Assembly: GCA_026707745.1 (NCBI GenBank)
Contig: JAPOWG010000023.1
Span: 1 to 64,000, forward strand
Length of the DNA: 64,000 nt
Reading direction: 5' to 3'
Source: Chloroflexota bacterium
GTDB lineage: Bacteria > Chloroflexota > Anaerolineae > Aggregatilineales > Phototrophicaceae
Of the stretch, positions 1 through 7,541 are shown in pieces (position 1 is the stretch's first letter; every line of letters begins with the position of its first letter). Under the pieces are notes generated by a model. The model searched no databases. It was not told the origin of the DNA and saw only the letters and a list, made by a program, of their open reading frames with translations. Made by a program: the position numbers and the translations under genes.

Positions 1-44
1 CTCCCCTTCTCCCCTTGTGGGAGAAGGGGCCGGGGGATGAGGGG
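1..44. repeat. Palindromic intergenic repeat, copy 1 (CTCCCCTTCTCC family)
   Basis: An 11-bp perfect inverted repeat, CCCCTTCTCCC (3-13) and GGGAGAAGGGG (19-29) with a 5-base loop, is followed by CCGGGGGATGAGGGG. A degenerate second copy lies at 54040-54082. The element sits in non-coding DNA and would form a hairpin in RNA. It may continue to the left beyond the window. Confidence 0.7.
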
Positions 45-55
45 TGTATTTCAAC

Positions 56-74
56 GGCGACCTGATAGGTCGCC
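56..74. repeat. Short perfect palindrome GGCGACCT/AGGTCGCC
   Basis: An 8-bp stem (56-63 and 67-74) closes a 3-base loop. Its arms match the GCGACC/GGTCGC stem at 53881-53897 and the TGTAGGGGCG type of repeat elsewhere in the window, so it is probably a member of the same family of interspersed hairpins. Confidence 0.6.
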
Positions 75-102
75 TCTACTCTCTTCAACCTCTGATGGTC
101 CC

Positions 103-126
103 TGTAGGGGTCAGCCTTGGCTGACC
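103..126. repeat. TGTAGGGG-type hairpin repeat
   Basis: TGTAGGGG at 103-110 runs into an 8-bp stem, GGTCAGCC (109-116) and GGCTGACC (119-126), with a 2-base loop. The same TGTAGGGG lead-in followed by a palindrome occurs at 54125 and, in reverse orientation, at 5512-5537. Confidence 0.6.
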
Positions 127-245
127 GCTGCTGTTGAACCCAGCCTATTCAAACACGTCTCCTCGTCATGATTGCATGAGCGACGCGGCAAAGCGATACT
201 TGAAGGACTCGCGGATCTTCCGCGATTGTTCGATGTTGCCGAGGG

Positions 246-422
246 AGCGCTGACGGCGCATTTCAGGGCGTCGATGCCATTCCCGAAGATTGGATCGCGA
301 CCGTGACCGAAGCGAATCCCGAAACCGACATGGTCGAACTTGCCGAGCGGCTGACTCGGATCATTATCGACGATTGCGAGAACGCCAGACGAGTCGTGGA
401 CGCGATCGGCAGGCTGATGTAG
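246..422 (+). pseudogene. Relic: C-terminal end of an ADP-ribosylglycohydrolase-like protein
   Basis: One frame reads GVDAIPEDWIATV (from about 267) followed by an amphipathic helix and a TAG at 420-422. This resembles the last helix region of ADP-ribosylglycohydrolase (DraG-type) proteins, where a G-x-x-AIP-x-W stretch precedes the end. The frame has no start codon in a sensible place and nothing upstream in frame resembles the metal-binding core of the family, so only a tail of about 55 residues survives. The stretch lies between repeat-rich DNA and the end of the sulfatase operon, as expected for a decayed remnant. The family assignment rests on one short motif and is tentative. Confidence 0.35.
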
Positions 423-476
423 CGGAGCCCGCCGTACCTGGCTTGAAGCACAAGCCGCTTGCTGAAATGTGAACTA

Positions 477-1883
477 TCAGAACCAGGTGATCTGTTCCGC
501 CCCGGTATCCGTTGCCAATGCGAGCGCGTCAAAGCTACGTTGCATCAGATCGAGTTTCGTAGCCATCATCGCGGGGTCATCCCATAAATTGTCGAACTCG
601 TCCGGATCGGCTTCCAGGTCGAAAAGTTCGCCGAGCCCGTGCCCGTGATAGACGACCAGCTTATGGCGCTCGTCGCGGATCATCGAAGCGAATGTGCCAT
701 TATAAGTATCAACCATATTGGGATTGATGGCACTGTAGTATTCGCAGCGTACTGAGTCTCGATGGTGATCTTCCGCCATACTGTCGACGAGCAGCTTGCG
801 CAAGGATACACCCTGCATTCGCTTCGGAATCGGCAGGCCCGCCAACTCAAGCAGGGTGGGCGCGATATCCAGCAGTTCGACCAGGGCCTCCCGGCGCGCG
901 CCTTCCAGAAAAGCGCCGGGCCAGGAAATTATGAGCGGCACCCGGACCAAGCCCTCATAGAAGCGACAGCCTTTCAGCAGCAAGCCGTGGTCGCCGAGCG
1001 CTTCGCCATGATCGCTCATGAAGATGACGATTGTATTTTCGCGCTGGCCAGTGCGTTCCAGCGATTCCAGCATCCGTCCCACATTGTCATCAATGAGTTC
1101 AATCATGGCGTAATAGGCTGCCTGAATCCACTTGGCGTTAAATTCCTCAGGCCGGCGAGGGGGATGCTGAAAGTCAATCTCGCTCAATCTCGCTTGCGCT
1201 TCCAAGTCGCTTTCGCGGAACTTGGGACCCGTCAGGGAATCGGCGTCAAAGCGGTCCAGATATTGCTGCGGCGGATCAAAAGGCTCGTGGGGATCAAAGA
1301 TATTGACGCTCATCAGCCAGGGCTTGTCGCCATGGTCGGCTTCCATGAAATCAATCGCGCGGTCGGCGCACCAGGTCGTCTGATGGAGTTCGGGCGGGAT
1401 GTCGTGCGGATTCTCGCGCATTTCACCGAGGTCATGACCCAATGAGCCGAGCCAGTCCGCGTATGCGTGCCCGGCCTCCCACTGATCTTCCGGGTCATGG
1501 CTCCAGTGGAATAAGCGATAGCCATCGTGTTTTGGCCGCGGTTCAATGCGGCCGTAGGCGCCGGCCAAATGCAGCTTGCCAGCCAGCGCGCAGTCGTAAC
1601 CGGCGTCTGCCAAAAGCGCCGTGACCAGTGGCGCGGCTTCGGCCCAAACCTCGTTGCCATTTCCGCAGGCATGCACGCTGCTGGGATACCTGCCGGTTAA
1701 GAAGCTGGCGCGGCTGGGCGTGCAGATCGGACTTTGGCAATAGGCGCGTTCGAAGGCGACACCTGTCGCCACAAGCTTGTCGACATTGGGCGTATTCAAT
1801 TGCGTGTTGTTAAGCGCGCTGATCGTGTCGAAGCGCTGTTGGTCGGTGCAGATCCAAAGTATGTTAGGCGCTTTAGCATCCAT
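477..1883 (-). CDS. Type I sulfatase (arylsulfatase family)
   Basis: A 468-residue member of the alkaline phosphatase/sulfatase superfamily that would hydrolyse a sulfate ester, probably on a carbohydrate. The N-terminal strand PNILWICTDQQR supplies metal-binding Asp14. The formylglycine motif is C54-T-P-S-R58, the canonical CxPSR in which the Cys is converted to formylglycine. SDHGEALGDHGLLLK supplies further metal ligands. No signal peptide is visible, so the enzyme is probably cytoplasmic. It is the last gene of an operon with a sugar-binding protein and two permeases, 43 bases after the second permease, which suggests that the imported ligand is sulfated. The start is supported by an AAGGAG site. 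The exact substrate cannot be read from sequence. No sulfatase-maturating enzyme is encoded in the window. Confidence 0.92.
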   Translation of the reverse strand: MDAKAPNILWICTDQQRFDTISALNNTQLNTPNVDKLVATGVAFERAYCQSPICTPSRASFLTGRYPSSVHACGNGNEVWAEAAPLVTALLADAGYDCALAGKLHLAGAYGRIEPRPKHDGYRLFHWSHDPEDQWEAGHAYADWLGSLGHDLGEMRENPHDIPPELHQTTWCADRAIDFMEADHGDKPWLMSVNIFDPHEPFDPPQQYLDRFDADSLTGPKFRESDLEAQARLSEIDFQHPPRRPEEFNAKWIQAAYYAMIELIDDNVGRMLESLERTGQRENTIVIFMSDHGEALGDHGLLLKGCRFYEGLVRVPLIISWPGAFLEGARREALVELLDIAPTLLELAGLPIPKRMQGVSLRKLLVDSMAEDHHRDSVRCEYYSAINPNMVDTYNGTFASMIRDERHKLVVYHGHGLGELFDLEADPDEFDNLWDDPAMMATKLDLMQRSFDALALATDTGAEQITWF

Positions 1884-1926
1884 TGCGGCTCCTTTTCCTG
1901 TTCTGGCAATCTCTTGGATAATCCCG

Positions 1927-2754
1927 TCAGCCTTTGACTGCTCCCGCGGTCAGCCCGGTGATCATATAGCGCTGGATCAGAAATCCAAATACAACGACAG
2001 GCGTCATGATGATAACCGCAGCAGCCGAAATCTTGCCCCATTCATAACCTTCGTAGCCCATGTACCGTGTAATGATTACCGGCAACGTCACCACTTTTTT
2101 GCGCGTGATGACCAAGGCAAACAAGAATTCGTTCCAGGCAAAAATGAAAGCGACAATGCCAGACGCGATAATGCCGATACGAACCAGCGGCAGTTCTATC
2201 AGAAAGAGGATCTGCCAGAGGCTGGCGCCGTCGATCATGCCGGACTCGCGCAGTTCCAGCGGAACAGCGCCCCAGACCGGTACGAGCGTCCAAACGATCA
2301 AGGGCAGGCAGAAAATGAGATAAATGATGATGAGGCCAATATGGGTATCGAGCAAATCGATGCGAGAATAGAAGACGAAATAAGGCAGTAGATAGATCAT
2401 GCCCGGCACCATGCGGATGAGCAGGATGGTCAAGAGCGAGTTTCGCCGCGCTCGTCCGCGCATGATGGTAATCGCGAAGGTCGCGGGAATCGCGAAAACC
2501 ATCGCAAGCGCGACGGAGCCGCTGGCAATGATGACGCTGTTTGAGAAGGCGAGACGGAACTCTGGATCCTCGAAAATGGCGATAAAGTGCTCAAACGTGG
2601 GCTCGAAAATGAACAGCGGCGGATAGGCAAAGGCATCCAAGGCGTTTTTCAGGGCGAGCAGCAATATCCAGGCAATGGGACCAAGGATTGCCAGCCCATA
2701 GATGATGCCAAAGACGTAGAGCAAGGTTGTTGTAAGCTTTGATCGCCGCTGCAT
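1927..2754 (-). CDS. Carbohydrate ABC transporter permease, MalG type
   Basis: A 275-residue inner-membrane subunit with about six hydrophobic segments. The cytoplasmic EAA loop reads ELRESGMIDGASLWQ, followed by PLVRIGI, the site where the ATPase docks. The C terminus TGLTAGAVKG is typical of MalG-like (CUT1) proteins. It lies 3 bases downstream of the MalF-type permease and belongs to the same operon as the binding protein and the sulfatase. No ATPase gene accompanies it, so it presumably uses a shared MsmX/UgpC-like ATPase encoded elsewhere. The EAA loop has EESG-type spacing (LRESGMIDG) instead of the more common EAAxIDG, a mild divergence. Confidence 0.92.
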   Translation of the reverse strand: MQRRSKLTTTLLYVFGIIYGLAILGPIAWILLLALKNALDAFAYPPLFIFEPTFEHFIAIFEDPEFRLAFSNSVIIASGSVALAMVFAIPATFAITIMRGRARRNSLLTILLIRMVPGMIYLLPYFVFYSRIDLLDTHIGLIIIYLIFCLPLIVWTLVPVWGAVPLELRESGMIDGASLWQILFLIELPLVRIGIIASGIVAFIFAWNEFLFALVITRKKVVTLPVIITRYMGYEGYEWGKISAAAVIIMTPVVVFGFLIQRYMITGLTAGAVKG

Positions 2755-2757
2755 GAT

Positions 2758-3645
2758 TTATGAATCTACTTGAAAATTGCGGAGCAGGAAACGCATCGTG
2801 GGACCGATGATCAGCAAGAGCATGAAGAAGAATACAACGATAATGGCAGAGGCATAGCCGACCTTCAGATAGCTGAATCCGCTTACGAATGCATAGAAGT
2901 TGACGGTTTCGGTGGCCGCGGCCGGTCCGCCGGCGGTCACAATATAGATGATCGGAAAAATGCCCAGGGCCTCCATGGTGCGCAGGATGCCGATAAAGGT
3001 GAGGGTCGGTTTCAGCAAGGGCAGGGTCACGTGCCTGACAGACTGCACCCAGGTGCCGCCGTCAATGCGGGCGGCTTCGTATAATTCATCGGGGAAGGAT
3101 TGCATGGCTGCCAGGAACATGAGCGCGACGAAGGGCGTCCAACCCCAAACAGCGACGATGACGATGGCAACGAGGGCCCAATTGGCATCGGTTAGCCAGC
3201 TGGGACCGTCCAGGCCAATGAGGCTCAAGAAGTAGTTGACGCTGCCCAACTTTGGCGTGAACAGGACGCGCCATGTCAGGCCGGTCACGATGGGTGGAAT
3301 CACCATTGGGGCTACCAGGACGTATCGCAGCCAGCGCATGCCGGGCAGGCGTTCGTTCATGATGACGGCAACAAAGAAACCGAGGATCAGTTGCAGGGCA
3401 ACGGGCGCAACGATGAAGAGCAAACTGACGGGAATGCTTTGCAGAAAACGAATATCGTCCAGCAGCCGGTCGTAGTTCCGCAAGCCGATGAAACGCTCTG
3501 GTCTAGGGCTGGCATATGACAGGGAAGAGGTACTCAGATAGAGCGTGAAGAGCACGGGCAGCACGGTAAGCAAGAGCAGCACGACGATCGACGGCGAGAG
3601 GTACCTCAAGTATGCTCGTTGCGGAATCGGCTGGTAGGATGCCAT
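2758..3645 (-). CDS. Carbohydrate ABC transporter permease, MalF type
   Basis: A 295-residue inner-membrane protein with about six transmembrane segments and the EAA loop ELYEAARIDGGTWVQ followed by LPLLKPTL. It forms the heterodimeric channel with the MalG-type protein encoded 3 bases downstream. It lacks the long N-terminal extension of enterobacterial MalF and has the usual length for CUT1 permeases of Gram-positive and Chloroflexota-type bacteria. The gene is separated from the upstream binding-protein gene by 147 bases that contain a strong hairpin (3738-3778), which would lower its expression relative to the binding protein. Confidence 0.92.
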   Translation of the reverse strand: MASYQPIPQRAYLRYLSPSIVVLLLLTVLPVLFTLYLSTSSLSYASPRPERFIGLRNYDRLLDDIRFLQSIPVSLLFIVAPVALQLILGFFVAVIMNERLPGMRWLRYVLVAPMVIPPIVTGLTWRVLFTPKLGSVNYFLSLIGLDGPSWLTDANWALVAIVIVAVWGWTPFVALMFLAAMQSFPDELYEAARIDGGTWVQSVRHVTLPLLKPTLTFIGILRTMEALGIFPIIYIVTAGGPAAATETVNFYAFVSGFSYLKVGYASAIIVVFFFMLLLIIGPTMRFLLRNFQVDS

Positions 3646-3737
3646 TTCGCGCCTCTCGACCCTTGCTCGACTTGTCTTGATGCAGTCTGCCCGGAATAGC
3701 GAGGAAGTCTGGCGTGATCGTCAAACGCAGAGAATTG

Positions 3738-3778
3738 GGACGGCCCTCGGGGTCTACAGTCCTGCCCGAGAGCCGTCC
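3738..3778 (-). terminator. Intercistronic hairpin between binding-protein and permease genes
   Basis: The arms 3738-3751 and 3765-3778 are complementary over 14 positions. In the minus-strand RNA all 14 pair, one as a U-G wobble, around a 13-base loop. No clear T-run follows on the minus strand, so it is more likely an mRNA-stabilising or partially terminating element than a full terminator. The same arrangement recurs after every other binding-protein gene in the window. Confidence 0.6.
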
Positions 3779-3792
3779 GCTTGATGCCGGAC

Positions 3793-5118
3793 TTAAGGCA
3801 GGTAGCCCTCGTCCTGGAGCATCTGTGTTATTAATTCATTGGCATTGTTGAGCGCGTCTTCAGGCGTCCTGGCGCCGATTTCGGCTTCTTGCACCGCCTG
3901 CCCCAGAATATCTCCCATCAATGGCCATCCGGCGAAGGCCGGGTAATAGTCGAAGGGCGCGGCAGCGAGACTGTCTTGAAAGGCTTTGAGGAAGGATCCA
4001 GCGCCGAAATCATAGTCATACTTGGCGATGAATTCCGAATCTTCCCAAAGACTGTTTCGCGTCACCGCAATCTGTGGCAGCGCCAGGGAAATCTTCTTCA
4101 TCGTGTCAAAGCTCAAAGCCCATTCGACAAAGGTGTAGGCCGCTTCCTGGTGCGGTGAATCGGCCGTGACGCAGATCCCATGCGCGGCAAAGGACGGTTT
4201 AGGACCAGCCGCGCCGCCAGGCACGACGGCGAAACCGAGATTGCCCGACACTTTCGACTCTTCGGGATCAAGGATGCGTCCCGCCAGCGGCGCGCCCTCC
4301 ATGACCATCACAACCGTACCCTGTTGCATGGCCCGGGTGACATCGGGGTATTGATAGGCGGCCACGCCTTCCGGCCCGTAATTGTTCTTCAGGGTTACGA
4401 AGTTGGTGAGCGCCCTGATGGCTTCCGGCGAATTAACGGTAGGCGTCAGGTCATTCGGGAAATCGACGAAAAACTTGGCGCCTTCGCCGTGGAAGAAGGA
4501 ATTGAAATGCCAGATATTGCCGTGCGAGGCAGGCGGATTCCCTCTCAGAGCGATTAGCGGAATCTCTTCGGTGTGAAGCAGCGGCGCGATCTCCAGCAAC
4601 TCATCATAGGTCGTGGGCGGACTCTCGATGCCGGCCGCTTCGAAAATGTCAATCTGGTAGTACATTATTATGGTCGCGGCAAAGAATGGCAGGCATTGTT
4701 GAACGCCATCCCATTGCATGGCGGCCATTGTCGATGCGATCAGGTCGTCGTGGTCCAGCGCCTCGGGGTCCGACACGTCCGTGCCCCAGAAGGTCTCAAC
4801 CGGCGTCACCCAACTGTTCTCGGCATATAGGGGAATGTTCCCGCTTTGAATGCCAACGACATCATAGTTGCCGGCTCCACTGGCCAATTCTAGTTGGGTC
4901 TTGCGCACGGAGCCTTCTTCGTCCAGCAATTCGAATTCAACGCTTATGCCCGTCAGGGCTTCGAATTCCGGTTCCAGTTCTTTCAGGCCGTTCGTAAAGG
5001 CGGTAGCCAAATACAAGAAATTGAGTGACGTGCCTTCATAAGGTTTCTCATCGCTTTGACCCATGACGTTGGTAACGAGCAGCGCGCAAAGTAAGATAGC
5101 AAGCAATCTGCGAATCAT
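3793..5118 (-). CDS. Extracellular solute-binding protein (sugar ABC transporter, family 1)
   Basis: A 441-residue periplasmic-type or lipid-independent binding protein that captures a carbohydrate for the downstream permeases. The N terminus MIRRLLAILLCALLVTNVMG is a Sec signal peptide, probably cleaved near GQS, and no lipobox is evident. The mature region has the SBP_bac_1 pattern: an early NFLYLATAFTNGLKELEPEF strand-helix and a late ALSFDTMKKI hinge region. An upstream in-frame ATG at 5193 exists, but the chosen start at 5118 has an AAGGAGAAAAGAG ribosome-binding site and begins directly with the signal peptide. It heads the operon with two permeases and a sulfatase, so its ligand is plausibly a sulfated sugar or oligosaccharide. 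Confidence 0.92.
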   Translation of the reverse strand: MIRRLLAILLCALLVTNVMGQSDEKPYEGTSLNFLYLATAFTNGLKELEPEFEALTGISVEFELLDEEGSVRKTQLELASGAGNYDVVGIQSGNIPLYAENSWVTPVETFWGTDVSDPEALDHDDLIASTMAAMQWDGVQQCLPFFAATIIMYYQIDIFEAAGIESPPTTYDELLEIAPLLHTEEIPLIALRGNPPASHGNIWHFNSFFHGEGAKFFVDFPNDLTPTVNSPEAIRALTNFVTLKNNYGPEGVAAYQYPDVTRAMQQGTVVMVMEGAPLAGRILDPEESKVSGNLGFAVVPGGAAGPKPSFAAHGICVTADSPHQEAAYTFVEWALSFDTMKKISLALPQIAVTRNSLWEDSEFIAKYDYDFGAGSFLKAFQDSLAAAPFDYYPAFAGWPLMGDILGQAVQEAEIGARTPEDALNNANELITQMLQDEGYLP

Positions 5119-5281
5119 TCTCTTTTCTCCTTTATGAATTGTGGCCCAGCGCACTGCGCGCGACTGGGCAGCTACTTCTTTGTACTGACGCATTCAGGTC
5201 TTGTCGCTGTGCCCGCCTTTCTCTCAGTCGAACGCGGGTTCCAACATCGCTGTTGACGGTCTTCCACCGACCTTAGATTGG

Positions 5282-5310
5282 AGTTTAACGCCAGCGCTTG
5301 GCTCTGTCAA
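5282..5310 (-). promoter_or_regulatory. Sigma-70-type promoter of the sugar transporter-sulfatase operon
   Basis: On the minus strand a perfect TTGACA (5305-5310) is followed after exactly 17 bases by TAAACT (5282-5287). It would start transcription about 155 bases before the ATG at 5118. The spacer contains GCCA-N5-TGGC, an imperfect palindrome that could be an operator. Confidence 0.55.
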
Positions 5311-5511
5311 AATATCTGGCTTCGCTGGCTAGCGTATCCTTTTCTGTTGAAAGAAGAGTTATACCCACCGAGGACACCGAGCCACCGAGAAAAAGCCGAG
5401 AGTATAGTTGCTCTCCAAGGTCTCAGTAAGTGCGAGTAAGTCATGCAAGAAAATCTGAACACAGAGCGCGCGGCGAGCGAAGAGAAAAAGCATCAGAAGA
5501 ATATATCTTGC

Positions 5512-5537
5512 GGGCGTTTCGCCGAAACGCCCCTACA
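5512..5537. repeat. TGTAGGGG-type hairpin repeat (reverse orientation)
   Basis: A 10-bp perfect stem, GGGCGTTTCG (5512-5521) and CGAAACGCCC (5523-5532), is followed by CCCCTACA overlapping at 5530-5537, the reverse complement of the TGTAGGGG lead-in seen at 103 and 54125. It lies in the gap between two operons. Confidence 0.65.
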
Positions 5538-5767
5538 ATTCGTTACTTTATTGAAGATTTGCATTTCTTTGTTGGTTTTGCTTCTGTGCAATTGTGGTGA
5601 AATGAGTTGATTCAATTTCAGCCGAATTCGATACGGTACCCGCTTCGCGGCGGGGGAGATTGCGCGGCGTCGTGACCGCTGTCTTCGCTCCCGTCGACTG
5701 CGTATTCTAAAATCGTTTACCTGACAGGCGCGGCGTCGAGCTGTGGCATATACTGGTGAGGCTGGCT

Positions 5768-7366
5768 CTAGGCGATATCTTCAGGTTCGATGTTGACGCC
5801 GACCAGGTGGGCGGTGTCGGCGACATCGCCAGAATTGCTGTAATCTACCAGGTAGATGCTGCCGTCCCGGCGTTGAATCCAGGATGAATAGCCATGATCG
5901 GGCCAGGGCTTTTGCGCGGGATGATTGGCGTGAATTTGAATCATGCGCTCGCGCTGGTAGTGATCGGGGAATGCGCCGGATGAGGCGTCCCAGCGCCAGG
6001 AAAAGTCATCGAGTTTCGGGTTTCTCAGCTGGTACGAGACCGCGCGCCACAAGCTGCGACCGCTGTCGCCGAGCTGACCGAATTGGCTGCGCCGGGCCGG
6101 ATCCCCGCCGTGGAAGTCGCTGGCCGGCGTCTCTTCGCGGAAGACACAAGAATGCAATACTGTCTCGCCGTCCAGCTTGACTTGCAGCCAGCCCCGGCGG
6201 TGATGCAGGCCCACTCGGTGATACTCGGTCATGTCAACCGAATGGCGGGCATGGTGCCGACCGCGAGAAATCGCGATATGATCGGGCGCGATACGCAGCA
6301 GTTGTCCCAGGCGCGAGATCGACATGAATGCGACCGCGGCATGCCCGGCGGAGGCAACGACGCGCAACTCGGCCTCGAAATCAACGGCGCTGAATGGGGA
6401 CTCCGGCGGGAGCAGGGTATAGCGGCATTCGTGTTCGGGCCTGTTTTCAATAATCAAGGCGTCCGGATCGAGCGATGCCCGGTACTTTCGCCGGGGACCG
6501 CCGATGGCGTAGCTCCCCGCTTCGCGTTCCAGATCGCCGGCCCAGGCATAAGTACCAAGCCCCCCGTTGACGTTGCGGCCAGTGACCATGATCCGCCCGT
6601 CAGCAAGCTGTTTGGCGTAGGGTCGATGCAGGGCGAAGGGCAGCATTTTCGGCGCGGTCCAGTTGTGGCCACTGTCATCGGAGAAGGCGACGAAGGAGGG
6701 GATGCCACCCGAGTGATTCTCGCGCATGACACATGCCAGTCTGCGGCCGGCGTCCATGATCACAATCGCGCCTTCGCAGAAGCGATGATAGCCGTCATGC
6801 GAGATTGTGCTGCGCTCGGTCCAGGTCCGGCCGCTGTCGTCCGAGGTCCATAGGACTTGCGCGAACTCTTGCGACCCGCCGCGCATCAGGTGGGATGTGA
6901 CGGCGAGCGCGCCGTCGGGCAGGTCGATGACGCGGTCGGGTTCAAAGCCGCCGATGCCGTTTTCCCTTTGCGCACCCGACCAGGAATCGCCGCCATCGTC
7001 GCTCCAATAGAGCCAATTGCCGGGTGGCTGTTCCTCGTGAAAGTGTCCGTCGTCATTGTGGTCGACGGTGACGACCAAGCGGCCGTCATTCAGCAAGCTC
7101 AATCGTGGCGTCACGAGACGTTCATCGCCGGCAGACAGATCCGCTTGATCAATCTCGCGATGCTTATACCAGGTTGCGCCTTGGTCGTCGCTGGCCAACA
7201 AGGTCAAGATCTGGTTCTTCAGCGACCAATGCGCGTCCACGTCGCTGTAAATCAAGAGATAACGACCGCTCGAGGTGACGACGATATCGGGGTTCTTGGT
7301 GAAGCGGCCCGGGCTGCGCCAGATGTCACGCACCTTGCGCGTGAGTGACCGTGTATGAATCAGCAT
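5768..7366 (-). CDS. BNR-repeat (sialidase-like) glycosidase or carbohydrate-binding protein
   Basis: A 532-residue protein whose first 300 residues form a sialidase-type beta-propeller. Four Asp-boxes are visible: SDDQGATW (59-66), SDDGGDSW (122-129), SDDSGRTW (175-182) and SDDSGHNW (229-236). Residues from about 310 to the end look like a second beta-rich, LamG/concanavalin-like domain followed by a return to the propeller fold. There is no signal peptide, so the product may be cytoplasmic. The FRIP motif of true sialidases is not present (FTKNPD is found at 22-27), so sialic acid is not certain as substrate. Members of this superfamily also act on other acidic sugars or only bind glycans. 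It is transcribed divergently from the GH127 gene, and the two share a 175-base regulatory region. Confidence 0.75.
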   Translation of the reverse strand: MLIHTRSLTRKVRDIWRSPGRFTKNPDIVVTSSGRYLLIYSDVDAHWSLKNQILTLLASDDQGATWYKHREIDQADLSAGDERLVTPRLSLLNDGRLVVTVDHNDDGHFHEEQPPGNWLYWSDDGGDSWSGAQRENGIGGFEPDRVIDLPDGALAVTSHLMRGGSQEFAQVLWTSDDSGRTWTERSTISHDGYHRFCEGAIVIMDAGRRLACVMRENHSGGIPSFVAFSDDSGHNWTAPKMLPFALHRPYAKQLADGRIMVTGRNVNGGLGTYAWAGDLEREAGSYAIGGPRRKYRASLDPDALIIENRPEHECRYTLLPPESPFSAVDFEAELRVVASAGHAAVAFMSISRLGQLLRIAPDHIAISRGRHHARHSVDMTEYHRVGLHHRRGWLQVKLDGETVLHSCVFREETPASDFHGGDPARRSQFGQLGDSGRSLWRAVSYQLRNPKLDDFSWRWDASSGAFPDHYQRERMIQIHANHPAQKPWPDHGYSSWIQRRDGSIYLVDYSNSGDVADTAHLVGVNIEPEDIA

Positions 7367-7417
7367 AGCAGTGGCCTTTCAACATGATGACCTAACTTGC
7401 AGGTGATTTGTCATTTG

Positions 7418-7445
7418 GATATACTGCGTGATGAAAATTTGACAA
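7418..7445 (-). promoter_or_regulatory. Promoter candidate for the BNR-repeat gene
   Basis: The minus strand carries TTGTCA (7440-7445), a 16-base spacer and TATATC (7418-7423). It overlaps the divergent promoter of the GH127 gene and the palindrome GACAAATTTTGTC (7441-7453), so one regulator could control both genes. Confidence 0.4.
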
Positions 7446-7468
7446 ATTTTGTCCGCTATCGTTTTACT
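7439..7468 (+). promoter_or_regulatory. Promoter and operator candidate for the GH127 gene
   Basis: TTGACA (7439-7444) is separated by 18 bases from TTTACT (7463-7468). The -35 hexamer is embedded in the palindrome GACAAA-T-TTTGTC (7441-7453), and related half-sites TTTGTCA occur at 7407 and within TTTTGTCAAAG at 7487-7497. The gene starts about 70 bases downstream. Confidence 0.4.
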
Positions 7469-7541
7469 GTAAATTTGTTTCTCATCTTTTGTCAAAGCCA
7501 GGTTTGGCATAGTCGTTTTTCGTATCATTCGGAGTGTCCTT

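Larger units (their letters stand above)
5119..5767. other. Intergenic region with promoter and repeats
   Basis: No coding frame of plausible composition is visible in these 649 bases. The region holds the promoter of the transporter-sulfatase operon (5282-5310), a stretch with the repeated wording ACCGAGGACACCGAGCCACCGAG (5369-5391, similar text near 34437) and a palindromic TGTAGGGG-type repeat (5512-5537). From about 5540 it is AT-richer than its surroundings. Confidence 0.6.

Noticed and set aside
176..253. 25-residue open frame starting MSDAAKRYLKD
   Set aside because: It is very short, lacks a ribosome-binding site and overlaps the relic reading frame. A regulator N terminus cannot be supported.
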